From Heliocybe sulcata (Eukaryota > Basidiomycota > Agaricomycetes > Gloeophyllales > Gloeophyllaceae), in the NCBI GenBank assembly GCA_004369045.1, contig ML213507.1, forward strand, positions 925,078 to 989,077: 64,000 bases of DNA, read 5' to 3'. Positions within the stretch are counted from its first letter, which is position 1. Each line of letters starts with the position of its first letter. The position numbers and the translations under genes were made by a program. Shown one piece after another: positions 22,213 through 33,855 of this stretch. The notes beneath the pieces were generated by a model. The model was not told where the DNA came from. It was given only the letters and a program-made list of their open reading frames with translations, and made no database searches.

Positions 22213-23574
22213 GCCTCGCTACAGAAGGGAAGAAAGTACGGGAGCGCGACCGAAACGAATAATCATGATGCGAAAACAATCAAAGCAATCAGAAAAAACG
22301 ACGCAATAGAGAAGGGTGCTTATCACGGGGACCAAGTAATCTTGTGTGATATGAAACCTGGGTATATAATGGGAGTCAGCACGCTGATCTACCAAAGCCA
22401 ACGAGAAAGAGACAGGGCGAGCTGGCCGGGCCCGCCCTACCAAACGACATGACGAGCAATTGTAACACACCTTCTTGGGTGATGGCCATGAGCTTGTAGA
22501 CCGTGTGTTCAGGTACTTGTAAGAGCAGAGAGAATCCGACCTGGGTATGTAAACGGAAAGACGGTCAGCAAGGTGCTTTAATGGCGTAAGAGAAGCCTTC
22601 TCTCCCCGAGCGGCGAGCTCAGAGGAAAGAGGCATACGAAGAGGACGAACCTTTTTTCGTGAATGTGCCCTGTATGCCATAACCCGGCATCCTTGGTGTA
22701 GTTTGCTAGTCGGCACCCGCTGTAGTGCAGTCGATCGGCAGTCGGGTAACGCAGTCTTGGATGGGTCGGACAGTCGAGTGTTCTAGATCGTCTACACTTG
22801 AATAGCTTGAGAGTTGCTGCGTTGTCCGCGGTCGAACAGTGGAGCACTTCCTAGATGTCCTAGTGAGACGTAACAGTACGAGGAAGAGCAAGTCAGCAGA
22901 TGTCTCGATCTCGAGAGCGCAAAAGCAAGAAGAGTCATAAAGATGGAAGAAAAAAAAAGGTAACCCAGCGAGCTCACGACGTCCGGCACCGCCGCGAGAC
23001 GCGCTGGGCATGAGAAAATGCGAGGATGGGGAACAAAAGGCATGCAAAATAATATACGCAGCAGTCACTGAGATGTGCAGGTCGCGAGGACGAGCATGAG
23101 AAGTGAAACTTGAACAAGAGAATGGGCTGGTGAGCAGAAGCCGTCAGCGCTGTGACAGATGGTAGAGGAAGGCAGGCGTACCGAACACTCCAAGAGAGAA
23201 ACTTTCCAGAAGGGACGTCTTGCGGGGTTGCTGAATCTGTGCATGACAAAGGGGACACTTTAGAACCACTCGGATACGGCAGAATTGAATCAAACTAGTG
23301 GCGCGTGAGGCAGCATGTGGCTCAGGATTGGCGATCTGTGAACGACGTGAAGGTTAGTTAGGCTGTATGCGCAGAAATATATGAGACTCGCCTGCAGTGC
23401 ATGAGGGGGACCGAACGGAGACGAGAATGCTAAGACAGCAAGACAGTATTAATTAGCGCTTAGACAATAAGAGTAAGAAGAAGAAATCAGCGCGCACGAC
23501 TAGAGTCTCCCGTCCGGCGGCCAACCCATCATCCGGAAGACTCGATATACGTACCTCTGGCCGCCACCGCCCGC

Positions 23575-24513
23575 TCAGTTCTCGAACCCCATGTCCTTCT
23601 GCCACCACGCGCCCTTCACCTCCACGTCCGCCCACGGCATCCCCGAACGCGTCACCGCCGTCTCAGGCCGCTCCTGCCACATCCCCGACATCATCTTCGC
23701 AAAGTCCTCGTCAATCATCCCCAGCGTCGCCGCCCCCGCCGTCTCCCCAACCGGCACCTCCGTCACGTCCGCCATCATCACATGCACCTCCTCGCTCTCC
23801 TCCCCAATCATTGACAATCTACTGTCCTCCTCCTCAATCATCGACAATCTACTGTCCTCCTCTGACCCCTCGCTCTCGACAATGGACATCTCCAAGCTTT
23901 CATCGACGGACCGCAGCACTCCCTCCTCGTCAGCCCCGTCATCCGCCGACTCCGCCTGACCCCTCAGCCGAGCTCGATCCAGCACACCGCGAAGGCCGAG
24001 AAACAGAGCGTTCGCACGAGGCGCACGCACACCGCCCCTCAAGCTCATCACGTCCCCAAGCATGCCAGACAGCTCCGCCTCCAAGTCAAACCCAACTCCA
24101 GCGTCAGCGGCATAACCGTCCTCATCGGTGAGCTCCGTCGCGTCCGCCTCCACCTCAGAAATGTCCTCCACCCCTCGGTCACCCGTCAACACCATCTCGG
24201 CCACCTCGTCCTCCTCGTCCCCGTACTCCATCGCGACGCTCATGTCGATCTCCTGGCGAGCCATACGCATCTTGCCCAGGAAATCGTCAAAGCCAAGGTC
24301 TGCCCAGCTGTTGTCAGCCTTGATGGGCGACAGGCTCATATCCGAGGCGTCAAGAGTAGGCGTTGAGAAGCGGACCGGTCCGGTGCGTCTAGGCGGGGTC
24401 GACGTCTGGAGGTCCTGCAGGTTGAACACGTTGGCGACCTGAGGCTCCGGGCGGAAGTCGGCGTAGGGACCGACGCGGCAAGGGGTGTCAACGTATATGG
24501 TAAAAGCAGGCAT
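23575..24513 (-). CDS. unknown acidic protein, left inverted copy
   Basis: A single open exon of 312 codons with no recognised domain. It begins MPAFTIYVDTPCRVGPYADF, then RFSTPTLD, then DNSWADLGFDDFLGKMRMAR. The middle and C-terminus are very acidic (EDISEVEADATELTDED, EEDSRLSMIEEEDSRLSMI) with a nine-residue internal tandem repeat, ending in WWQKDMGFEN. It is probably soluble and largely disordered; no signal peptide or membrane helix is seen. The right-arm copy differs at about 14 positions and by one codon, and both frames are intact, which argues for protein-level constraint. The promoter holds CACGTG at 24782-24787, a palindrome at 24646-24669 and a TATA-like element on the minus strand at 24621-24627, about 110 bases before the ATG. 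Confidence 0.8.
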   Translation of the reverse strand: MPAFTIYVDTPCRVGPYADFRPEPQVANVFNLQDLQTSTPPRRTGPVRFSTPTLDASDMSLSPIKADNSWADLGFDDFLGKMRMARQEIDMSVAMEYGDEEDEVAEMVLTGDRGVEDISEVEADATELTDEDGYAADAGVGFDLEAELSGMLGDVMSLRGGVRAPRANALFLGLRGVLDRARLRGQAESADDGADEEGVLRSVDESLEMSIVESEGSEEDSRLSMIEEEDSRLSMIGEESEEVHVMMADVTEVPVGETAGAATLGMIDEDFAKMMSGMWQERPETAVTRSGMPWADVEVKGAWWQKDMGFEN

Positions 24514-24645
24514 GGTGTAAGGGTAGAAGGGTTTAAAGAAGTCTAGCGTGGGGGGTGTGGTAGCAGGAAGCGGGGGGTTTAGATTGCAAGAATCTGAAGA
24601 GAGATGGCGGCGACGCGGTTCCTTATATCAGCGCACACCGTCGCT

Positions 24646-24669
24646 GAGACAGCCGCAGCTGGCTGTTTC
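24646..24669. promoter_or_regulatory. palindromic promoter element, left copy
   Basis: GAGACAGCC and GGCTGTTTC flank a six-base core (GCAGCT), giving nine-base arms with one mismatch. It sits about 20 bases upstream of the TATA-like element of the acidic-protein gene. The right-arm copy is a perfect palindrome with the same spacing, so the element is a candidate dimer-binding site. Confidence 0.5.
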
Positions 24670-24800
24670 GGAGGCGGGGAGCGCGATGGGCGGCACCGCG
24701 TCAGCCATGTTGTGGGCGACGTGCGGGACAGCCGCTGACAGCGTGTGGTTTCAGACTGAGAAGGACGCGCCGCGAGAGCATCACGTGCCCCTGTGACATA

Positions 24801-25803
24801 GCGTCAGCGGAGGCGCCACGGTCACGCCTCCTTCGCTGCGATGTTCCTCCACGACACGGTAAGTAACGCAAAGGAGATCCCTTAAAGCCATATGGCATGA
24901 TAATATGTGATAACAATATTTGTGTTTCGCGTGAATTCACTGGCATGTATTTGGCCATCATGCTCGGAAGTCGGGCAATATTTATAGTAGTTTACAATGT
25001 CTGGATTTGTTTTTCGTCCAAGAATGCTAAATTCCTACAGTGATCCAGAACATCATTCGCTGATGTTCGTGTCATTGCGGCTAATGACTAGTGTATTTAG
25101 TAGAGGCGCGGAGTTGATCCTCAGCAGGTTCACGCCACTGGCATGCCCAGCTATGGAGTCACTGGTCGGTTACGTCAATATCTTTTACCTAGAGGAGGCG
25201 GGAGGAGGCGACACGATACATCCGCCGCAGTTCACGTATATGAGATCACACCATCCCCTAGGAGTACTTTCTGGCCAGCCGTGCAGCAGTAGTCTCCAAC
25301 AGCGAAAGGCATCATGCATTGTGACGTACTAGGACAAGCGTTCGGTGATACCCACAAGTTGTATAATATATGACAGTGTCGCTCTAAGTTCGTGCAATGT
25401 TCGAGTCGTGCAAATACGAAGTGAGTGTAGGAGGTGTCATTTGGCGAACACAGGCATATGCGATCAAATAAATTCCGGGGATTGCTTGCTTGCGGGAGCT
25501 CGGTGTGCCACATCTAGACGCGCGGCACACCTTGGACAACTTGCGGGTATATGCTCGCGATAAGCTACAAGATAGGGAAAGGTCAATCGTATAATCCACT
25601 CCGGACGTCAAGGCGGAAATACGACGTACGCCAAAGAGCTCGGGCGCCCTGTATGCAAGAACCTGAGGATCTTCTCCCAATCCCACGAAACTGAGAGACA
25701 TTGATGAATACGGGGCCGTGGAGGGATCACTGATGAACGTACATAGTAGAGACTCCAGCTTCAATAGCGGACGAAAGTGTCATAACTACCGAGTGAAGTC
25801 ACG
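24801..25803. other. intergenic between the left repeat arm and PNS1
   Basis: No supported gene. A minus-strand open frame (25384-25764) contains YRAPELFGVRR, which loosely recalls a protein-kinase activation segment. It lacks every other kinase motif, so I leave it unannotated. Confidence 0.4.
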
Positions 25804-28068
25804 TCAGCGAACGTCCCTGGCTGCCCAATAGAACGACCTACGGCACTGAGCACCAATGACGAATGCGAAGAATATAACAGGTGCTGTATACTGTCCGTCT
25901 GCATTATAGGATGGATGCGTATCTGGAGAATGAACACTTAGCACAGGCTATCATCGGGTCCGGTGAAGCACGCACATCGTAAATATAGGTACGCGAAAAG
26001 CGATGACAGCATCCCAACGGCGTATGCGCCCCATGCAAGAGCTGCGGCACCATAGTCAGGGACGACATGACCTGTGACAGGCAAGAGAATGACACGCACT
26101 CATTCCGACGAGTTGATCGTTCACCAATGCGTCAATACCTATAATGTCGAATTCGTCAATAATACACCCTCGAGCAGTGACGGATGGGACTTTACCTCTG
26201 TCTGTAAATAGCCTCCATGTATCTTTCGCGGCTTCGATATAGGGTTTGCCGTACAGCGCTGCGATGTACATGAGCACTAGTGATTACTAGCATTTCCTTG
26301 TGCGCACCAATCTCGATATATGCATAGCTAAGCAGCAGGGCCAGGCTGTGTCAGAGGTCGCTCCGAGAGAGACACATTTGTACTCACCGATTGAAATACT
26401 GCACCATCCCCTCAATACACGCCACGAAACACTCCGCGCAGCACGCCAGTATCGCCCCAACCGCTAGCAGACACCTTGTGAGAACCAAGAGCTTCGAGAA
26501 AGACCAAGAACATGAGCCTTACGATTTCCCTCCTGATCAGCGTTATTCCGTAGCGCCTGGAAGAGTAGCCGGAGAATGTCGAGGAGCGTGACTATCAGAG
26601 AACCAAAGGCTATGGAGCCGAGGGAGAATGTCGAAGCCCGTGCAAAGGCTGAGGTCGTGGGATGCCTTGGCTGTAAGCACGGGAACAGGTTAAAAAGCAG
26701 AAACACTGAACGTCGGATGTTATCATTACCATTTGGCCCTGCTCACGAGGGCCGAAGTAATACCAACCTGCAAGTCTCGTCAGTACCAAGAAATAAAATG
26801 AGATGCCAACAAATGCGCATACATCCATAAGGACCTCCAGCAAGAGTAGCCAACGCGACGTTGCCGATAACTTGCGACGTCCACAAGTATGCGAACGTCT
26901 CGAAGAAGATCAGACCAGCAACCTTTCCTGAGGAGCAGGAGCTACCACTTCCACAGGCTGTTCGAAATGTTCAACGCCAGTGAAAGAACCGCTAATACGA
27001 CACCTACTCGGATTGCCCGGGGTCCACTTAGCGTACCTGTGAACAGGATTTTAGCTTTGAACCTTGAATGATCCGAACACGGCATACGTCGCAATGGCTG
27101 TGAATGTGAACCACCTGCAACGGTTTTAAGTCAATATACACCATCCATGACAAATAGAATAAGCATCATACACGCTCAGGCCAGCTTGAATTATGAGGGC
27201 CGCGAAAGAGACAAAATATACACTGGGATGGTGCTTGGACACGTCCATGATCACTTGCAGCAGGAGAGACGCCAAAGGAATGCGGGACCGGTATCCCCAG
27301 TATGACAGAATGGAGAAGATTGCGATGATGGTGAAGATGATAGCTCCGGCTGCGAGAAGACGGCATCAGCGTACAGATCGCCTCATGGTACAAAGGCATA
27401 TGCGCACAGTAGTATTTGGTGATCCAATAGTAGACGCAGATACCACTGGAAAGCACCCAAGGTTAGTCAGCATTGGACAGAAGGCAGCCAGCTTCGAGAG
27501 CTCACATGTTTAGGAGGATAGACAATATCAGGGTAAAGTGCATGATCATTCTCGTAAAGGCTCGCGTCAACATGAGGTAGATCGTAGCAAGCAGGAGACC
27601 TGCAGCTGTGACAAGAAGGAGAAGGTAGACAGTGTGACTTTCCAGACAATTAGCTCGATGTCTTAGTATAGAATGAGGATGATACTCACTAGTTGAGGGT
27701 TACACCGGTTCCAGTTGAGCCACTCCCAAGGCCCCCTCCTAAACCACCTTCATTGATCCATTCTGAGATGGCGATCCCAGAAAGTACGCAGAATCCAGCG
27801 AACTAGCAGTCCTAAACGTCAGCCTCTGTAATGTCCTTTCGAGTTCAGAGGGGACACTCACCACCGCAACAAACAAAATTAAGAAAATCGGGTCATTGAC
27901 CCTCTTCCTCGGCTTGAACCTATCCCCCTCATATGGGCTCTTGACATCCCCATTCCCGTACTGTGGAGGGTAGTTTCTTTCCACCTGGGCGTACGGCGCC
28001 GACGGCCCTGGCTCGTATACAGGCATATATCCACCCTGCTCTGGTTGAGGTTGAGTCCAACTCGCCAT
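25804..28068 (-). CDS. PNS1: choline-transporter-like protein, Pns1 family
   Basis: Many short exons. The cytosolic N-terminus (MASWTQPQPEQGGYMPVYEP, then FKPRKRVNDPIFLILFVAV) leads into about ten predicted membrane helices. The characteristic C-terminal family block reads YIAALYGKPYIEAAKDTWRL, GIDALVNDQLVG, then WGAYAVGMLSSLFAYLYLR, Y-THPSYNADGQYTAP and VIFFAFVIGAQC. The stop at 25804-25806 follows AARDVR. Known family: CTL/SLC44-like proteins; yeast Pns1 is a plasma-membrane protein of uncertain substrate, and choline transport is not proven in fungi. The start at 28068 is the only ATG giving the usual Pro/Tyr/Gly-rich N-terminus. Exon borders in the middle were not all resolved; the ends are firm. 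Confidence 0.88.
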
Positions 28069-28428
28069 CCTCGCTTCCTAGTAATATTATTGCTTCCGGG
28101 AATGAAGCTCCACAACAGCGGCTGTTTCGAGCACTCCGAATGCTTCTTTGTGCCTTTGACGTCGGGTAAGGTGTCGGCTGCTGTTTCAGGGGATGCGTCT
28201 GCTCGTTGTTGTTGCCTGCTAAGTATTATACAAGGCCTCCCGGCGTCGTCGGTGTCGCAACGCCCCAGCAACGATGCTGATGAAGTTACACGCTGCACGG
28301 GCGCTGAGCGCTGACCGGCCTTGCGGTCAACCCGGTGGCGTGCATATTCGCCAGGAGGTGGCGAGCATGGGTGATGACATACTTAGTCCAATTTAAGGTT
28401 GCCGGCATCTGCCCGACGGCTGTGCAAG
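28069..28428. other. PNS1 upstream region
   Basis: Promoter region of the PNS1 gene with no open frame of note. It runs up to a 75-base tandem repeat. Confidence 0.35.
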
Positions 28429-28567
28429 CGCGCTTTCATCGACGCATTCAAATTGCATCCCAAGCCACAAACGGATTATCATACGCATACTGACTGGCCA
28501 AGTCGCGCTTTCATCGACGCATTCAAATTGCATCCCAAGCCACAAACGGATTATCATACGCATACTG
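28429..28567. repeat. 75-base tandem duplication, about 1.85 copies
   Basis: The unit starts CGCGCTTTCATCGACGCATT at 28429 and recurs at 28504. The second copy ends at CATACTGA without the final CTGGCCAAGT part. The copies are identical over their common length, so the duplication is recent. It lies between the upstream end of PNS1 and the 3' end of the PP2C gene. Confidence 0.9.
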
Positions 28568-28752
28568 AATAGAATCGTTCTGAAGACATTACAATGACTG
28601 GACACAGAAAATCGTGCTAGTACGAGCCGAAGAAATGACAATGCAGTACATTAGGTTATTCTTGTATGCCATGCAAGAGTTAACGTCGCAACGAATTATC
28701 AACAGACGCAGAGAAGACCAATGCAGAGAAGTGTTATATACGTTAGATGCAA

Positions 28753-30192
28753 TCACTTCGAGTCAGCGGTAGGGAACTTGAATTTGATGAGCAGGACGGT
28801 GACGTTGTCACTAGTCCTCGCTAGGGCATAATCAAGTAGCTTCTGACTTGCTTCCTGGGCATCTTGTACGTCGCGTATCAGATCAACGGCGGACTGGTCG
28901 TCAATTACGTCCCAAAGCTATTAGAATCGAGTCAGTCTTCCGTCATGGCCCTACAGAGAACGGATGGATATTACCCCATCGCACGCCAAGATCAGGAACT
29001 CGTCGTCCTCACAGAGCTCAGTCTCCGTTGTATAAGGCGAGCCAACCACGAACTCCTTCATCGACGAATCTCCAAGACTGCGAGTGACTGCCAATACTCC
29101 ATTCACGCGACCGCTCATCATGAAGCCGCCCGCATCCGTAATGCGCTTCGCCTCCTGTTTATCCGAGCCTTTGTGGTCATACGTCAACCTGACAGCCTTC
29201 CCCGCCCTGCACAGCACGCCACGCGCATCTCCCGCGTTCGCACAATACAAGACCCGTCTTGCATTCGCTGGCGGGTTCTGGACACCCGCCTGGCGGGTGG
29301 GCGGGCTTTGGTCAGTCGAGCTGCGTGGCGACCGTGAGGGCGAGGGCGAGGACCGTGATCCTGGCAAGAGAGAAGAACCGCTTAGATTCTTCAAGGCATT
29401 CCGGAGCTTACTTCCTTTACCGTTCGCCTTGCCCTTGCTGCTCTCTCCGCCGCTGTCCGCCTCCTCACTCACCGCGGACGTCGGAGACTCGACTTTCGTA
29501 AGCGGATCATGCTCCAGGAAGGACTGCTTGCCGTTCTCGTCTTCAATGCGTAAGAAGGCCGTGACAGCGGTGCATCCCGAGTGCATCTTGCCGTCTGAGT
29601 CTTCCGCCATCTTGGACAGATTCATATCGACTCTGTGGAAGGTCGCGTTGAGGACGTCCGGGATGGGAGCTTTCGGGGCCCCGCAGAGCGTGTCGAGGAG
29701 GTGCTAGCGGACAAGCAAGAACAAACAGGAGAAGTATGTAAACACGCCAACGAGAAGACGGGAGCGAGAAAGCGAATGATGAAACGAAACCAGGAGCATC
29801 GAGCATACCTCGTGGAAATGGTGGCCGCACCACTCGGCAGCATCTTTACCTGCGTGCCCATCAAAGACGGCGAAGAATCCCTGCCCGCGGACGCCCGCGT
29901 AGTCGATCACGAACGAGTGCGCATCTTCCATGAACCGCCTTGGTCCCATCGAATCGGCGATGCCGAGGCGGAAGGTCTCGCTATTGGAGGGCATTTGATT
30001 GAGAGCCTAAAGACATATGAGAACCGACATCATCCAGAAGACGCCACTGGAACTCACTCCGTGCGTATCCACGCCATCAATCATGGTCATCGTCTTCGAT
30101 CGTGCATTGCGGGAGTCGGGGCGCTGCGGCGTCATTGAAGTAGTCTGGGTAGGCGATGCTGCTCTGAAATACGAGTAGTTCGGAAAATGCAT
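28753..30192 (-). CDS. protein phosphatase 2C
   Basis: Spliced product of about 420 residues. After an N-terminal extension ([14 protein letters not shown]) the catalytic domain shows the PPM motifs: [89 protein letters not shown] and, after an intron, [14 protein letters not shown], then NVTVLLIKF. The metal-binding aspartates are present. A Ser-rich insert (about 75 residues, [20 protein letters not shown]) interrupts the domain after the TAVTAFL strand. Known role: Mn/Mg-dependent Ser/Thr dephosphorylation; it most resembles yeast Ptc1-type stress-pathway phosphatases. The substrate is not known. The start at 30192 is the first in-frame ATG. Confidence 0.93.
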
Positions 30193-30970
30193 GAGGGGCG
30201 AGCGGAAGAAGTACTGAGCGTATGACTGACGAGAAACGCGGAAATACGGAGGGTAGACTTGCTGTGCGAGGTGCTTAATAGGACACAGCTGCGTGGCCGT
30301 GACGTACTTTACTCAGCAACACGAGCGGGCGCCCACAACAACATAGAACAATACCTCTTGAGATAGAAACGCTTGCAAGTTAGGCAGAGCAATCTCAGAC
30401 AAGGTAGAGGAGAACAAGGTGGTAAGTATGCAAGACGCGCTCCAGAGTCCAGGGGAAACCCTTGCGTGGACGTGACCAGCGCCAGTAACGTCATCGCCTA
30501 ATGGGGAGGTCACGGTCATATCGCCGCCGGCAACGCACCGCCACCATCGCCAGGCCTCGCCTCCGCTCGTTCGGCGTCCGCCGGACCGCAGCTCACCGAC
30601 GGCCTCCTGGAAGTCTGGTGAAATTCAGTGGTGAAATTCAGAATACGAGGACATATGCTTTCTGACGGCTCTAGAAAGTGGAATCTCTTCGCCGGTAAAT
30701 CAGTGAGTAAACAGGAGAGGGCAATCTGACCATTGCGCTGGCAGCACTCTGACATGCATGACACTTCCAACCCGGAGCGTTCTTAGATTCAACGACCGTT
30801 GATTTCTAGCGTGTAATAGGTTAAAATAAATACTGTATGTATTTATGTAATTCAGTAAAGCTTTGTCTCCCGACGGCTTCATTGCTCGCGTAGCCCGGGA
30901 CTGCAGGCTCAACGCTCGTGTGTAGGAACCTATGGTTTAGACTCGAACATCGTAGCCATGGCTTCGCCCA
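30193..30970. other. divergent intergenic between PP2C and the membrane-protein gene
   Basis: No gene seen. It must hold both promoters. There is a short direct repeat GTGAAATTCAG at about 30617 and 30629. Confidence 0.4.
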
Positions 30971-31534
30971 ATGCTGTTGTCTTCGCGGCGGTCAACCCAT
31001 CCGAATCAGCCTCACTACACGGGCGAGTACTTCGCAATTCTCACCGCTACGGTATCTCTAAGCTTGAGACCCGCACATAGGCATAAAGCGAAGACACCAA
31101 TCATCGCAGGAGCCGTGTCCGGGGCATGCGTAGGCCTCGCATGGATCATCGGGCTGGTGACCTACATCTACAAGCGGCAGCGGCGGAGTGCCCGTGCTAG
31201 ATCCAAAGGGCTGAAGAGTCATCGCGACCTTGAGGAGCCCCTGGCTGTTGTCGACTCAAAGTACATCATTCCTCCGGATCCGGCTGTACCTCACGGACCG
31301 CAGGTCACAGAGAAGGCTGCGGGTTCGAAGGAGCTTGGCCGAGACCCTGGCCTTTTCGAAGAGAATGGTACTTGTGGAGTGGAACCAGTCGACTCTCATA
31401 CGACGGAAGCAGGGCCTCAGGCCTCAGGTGGCGCTTCTTTGCGGAAAGCATCCGAAGGTGTCTGTGGGGAGTCTTCCATCGAGTTAGAAGATTCCGCACC
31501 GACTGGAGGGACACAGAGTGCTGCTCATATATGA
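30971..31534 (+). CDS. single-pass membrane protein of unknown function
   Basis: An uninterrupted 187-codon frame. It has a short N-terminal part and one clear membrane helix (about residues 42-65: PIIAGAVSGACVGLAWIIGL with VTYIY). Positive residues follow immediately (KRQRRSARARSK) and mark the cytosolic side. A hydrophilic, Ser/Glu/Pro-rich tail completes it. The basic stop-transfer layout recalls fungal one-pass proteins of the wall-sensor type, but the extracellular part is short and lacks a clear signal peptide, so an upstream exon may be missing. An alternative ATG at 30960 is in a different frame and closes at 31080. Confidence 0.5.
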   Translation: MLLSSRRSTHPNQPHYTGEYFAILTATVSLSLRPAHRHKAKTPIIAGAVSGACVGLAWIIGLVTYIYKRQRRSARARSKGLKSHRDLEEPLAVVDSKYIIPPDPAVPHGPQVTEKAAGSKELGRDPGLFEENGTCGVEPVDSHTTEAGPQASGGASLRKASEGVCGESSIELEDSAPTGGTQSAAHI

Positions 31535-31889
31535 TGGATCTTAGTCTACCTCTACACTATGCGTCGGACTTCTGTATTTTAATTACTGCTAGGGCAATAA
31601 TTGCAGAGACGTATTCTCATGAAATGGTCGTCTTCAATGTCCGTGCCATCACTCTTGCGTGTTTCGAGATAGGCAACCATATATCGGAAACAAATATCGT
31701 ATAATCAATCTAAAGAGCACAGGGATAAAATCGGATAAATTGGACAGATGTCAGTGTGGGAGGTGGGAAATGCCGACAGCGGGGCCGCATTCGTCAACAG
31801 CATCATCTTGCGTGCGGACGACGAGGTTCGCATTCATCGCTGCGCCGTTTCTTCAGTCCACGTCTTTCGATTGAGTCGGAAACCAGTGG
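31535..31889. other. intergenic, membrane-protein gene to BZW gene
   Basis: AT-rich for the first 200 bases, then the promoter of the BZW-like gene. Nothing else is seen. Confidence 0.35.
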
Positions 31890-33527
31890 ATGTCTCAGCC
31901 ACCCGCCGCATCCAAGCCTTCGCTGCAGGGGGTCAGAATCAGAGCCAGAAAGGGTGCTGTCAAAGCACAGGCGAAACACGAACCGGGCAGTGAGTGACTG
32001 TCTCTGCTGGCTATCTTACGGGAACTCAAGTCAGTCTGGCGAGGTCAGTATTCAGAGACCAGCTCTATAAGCACCTGGAAACCGTTCCCGAGGGCGATTT
32101 CGACGGATTCACGAACAAACTAGTCCAAGCCGGATCGACGCTTGAGTACCTCAAATATGCAGACGCCCTCTTCGAGATCCTCACCGTTGGCGGGCTTCTC
32201 CAGCCTGGCGGCTCCTACGTCGAGGACGGCGCCCCGCCCTCGCCTTTCTCCATCTTCCAGGCCAAGGAGCCGGTTGAGGTGGATGACTTGAAGAAGTATG
32301 TCGAGGTGTTTAACAAACTTATCAGAAGGTACGCGCACAGGAATGCATATAGGATTAACACTGACAGCCAGGCAGGTACAAATACCTACAGAGACCCTTG
32401 GAGACCTCGTCCCTCCCCACTCTGCTGCAATACGTCAACCGCTGGTCGCCAGTACAGCAACAGAAGCTGACCACTACCATTGGCCTCCTCATAGCGCAAG
32501 GCCTTGCCAGCGCGAGCTGCCTGCAGAGTCTTACCAAGGACCACCTCGTCAAGAACGGTGCGTTCTGGCCTCTTCTATTCCTGCCCGTGACTATATGTGG
32601 CCGTAGACGTCTCGGCCTCCGCCATCACCAACATCTTCCGCGCATACCTGTCCGAGCAGTCGATGGAGCACCTCTCGGGCGCACTCAAGAAGGGCGGCGT
32701 GCGCGACCTGCTCGCGTTCTTCCCGCCGAACAAGCGCGAGTCCAAGATTGTCGACGAGCATTTCAGGAATGAAGGCCTGGCGCAGGTTGCGGACTGGTGG
32801 ACGAAGAAACAGTACGCCGTTCTCAAGGATGAGATCGTGAAAGGCATCAAGGAGCGGTTGGATAATGAGGAAACGAATGAGGAGGTCAGTTCGTGCAAAT
32901 CGGATGGAATGGTGTACTGACAGACTTGATGCAGGTCATCAGTTTCATCAAGAGCAAGCAGGGCGAGCACCCTCTGCCTGATACGGAGTTGATCTCTTGC
33001 ATCTGGCAGGGCATCACAAACAGCATTGACTGGAGTGCCCGCCCCGACCAGATCGAAGGGCTCGCAGTCCGCGAGATCGGCGTAAGTGAAACTCATGTAC
33101 TGACTCTGCGTATTTACAACGGTCATGTCCAGCAATACGCGCCCATACTCGAACCGTTCTGCAATGGCGCGAAAGTCGAGGTCGCGCTCATCAACACCGT
33201 GCAGGTACACTTATACGAGGATACTCGTATTATCAAGGCATTCCCGCAGATTCTTAAAGTGAGTCGCGTCCTCTGTTTCCGTGTGCGTACGCTGATGACA
33301 GGGTACATCTATCAGGTACTGTACAATAAGGATTGTATTTCTGATCAGGCTATCATATACTGGCACCAGAAGGGCTCGAAGCCACAGGGCAGGCAGCACT
33401 TCCTTAAGAGCAGTGAAGCCTTAGTGAAGGTGAGCACCCATTCACTAGTTACGGTCTATATGCTGACTCATCGATGTTCCTTCAGTTCCTGCAAGAGCAG
33501 GGGAGCGACGAGGAGGAAGACGAGTAA
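31890..33527 (+). CDS. BZW/5MP-type W2-domain protein (eIF5-mimic)
   Basis: The N-terminus MSQPPAASKPSLQGVRIRAR is followed, after an intron, by SVFRDQLYKHLETVPEGDFD, then LEYLKYADALFEILTVGGLL and RPLETSSLPTLLQYVNR. A middle region (ITNIFRAYLSEQSMEHL, LLAFFPPNKRE) leads to the C-terminal W2 domain: ELISCIWQGITNSIDWSARP, LIKAFP-type helices (IIKAFPQILKVLYNKDCISD) and IIYWHQKGSKPQGRQHFL. It ends with the acidic tail QGSDEEEDE. Known family: BZW1/BZW2 (5MP) bind eIF2/eIF3 through W2 and compete with eIF5, tightening start-codon choice. Length is about 430 residues, usual for the family. Introns are short and in frame. Confidence 0.9.
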
Positions 33528-33855
33528 GGCAACATACAGGAATGTCCAACTTTTACGTTACCTATATACCAATATGCAGAGCCTTTTGACTCCTTAGTAC
33601 AGACTTTGTCTGTCTGTATTCATACGTAACATGGATGATATTCTCTCTACATTCTGACATACAACACCACCAACCAAGCTAACGGAGAGTAAATAGCGTC
33701 ACTTATTTGTATAACCATACAGACCGGGTAGGAGGATGCGGCGCGGGACTTTTGAGTAAATCAGAAAAAATATCGTTCAGTACAATATCCCGTCAACAAA
33801 GGAACTATCACCCAATTCAGCATCAACGCCATGCAGCGTATGTACACGCCGTATA
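33528..33855. other. convergent intergenic, BZW / Zn2Cys6 factor
   Basis: The two genes end towards each other; this is their 3' flank. No gene or RNA is seen. Confidence 0.4.

Larger units (their letters stand above)
21610..24800. repeat. left arm of a 3.2 kb inverted repeat
   Basis: This segment matches 42118-45300 in reverse orientation. It covers the promoter, the whole gene for the acidic protein, about 1.9 kb downstream of it, and a conserved hairpin. By eye the coding part is about 95% identical at protein level, and sampled non-coding stretches are roughly 90% identical. The match fades near 21610/45300 and 24800/42118. The arms are separated by about 17.3 kb. Confidence 0.9.

Noticed and set aside
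25384-25764. Minus-strand frame containing YRAPELFGVRR, resembling a kinase activation segment
   Set aside because: No glycine loop, catalytic HRD or DFG motif lies in frame or nearby; one short match is not enough.
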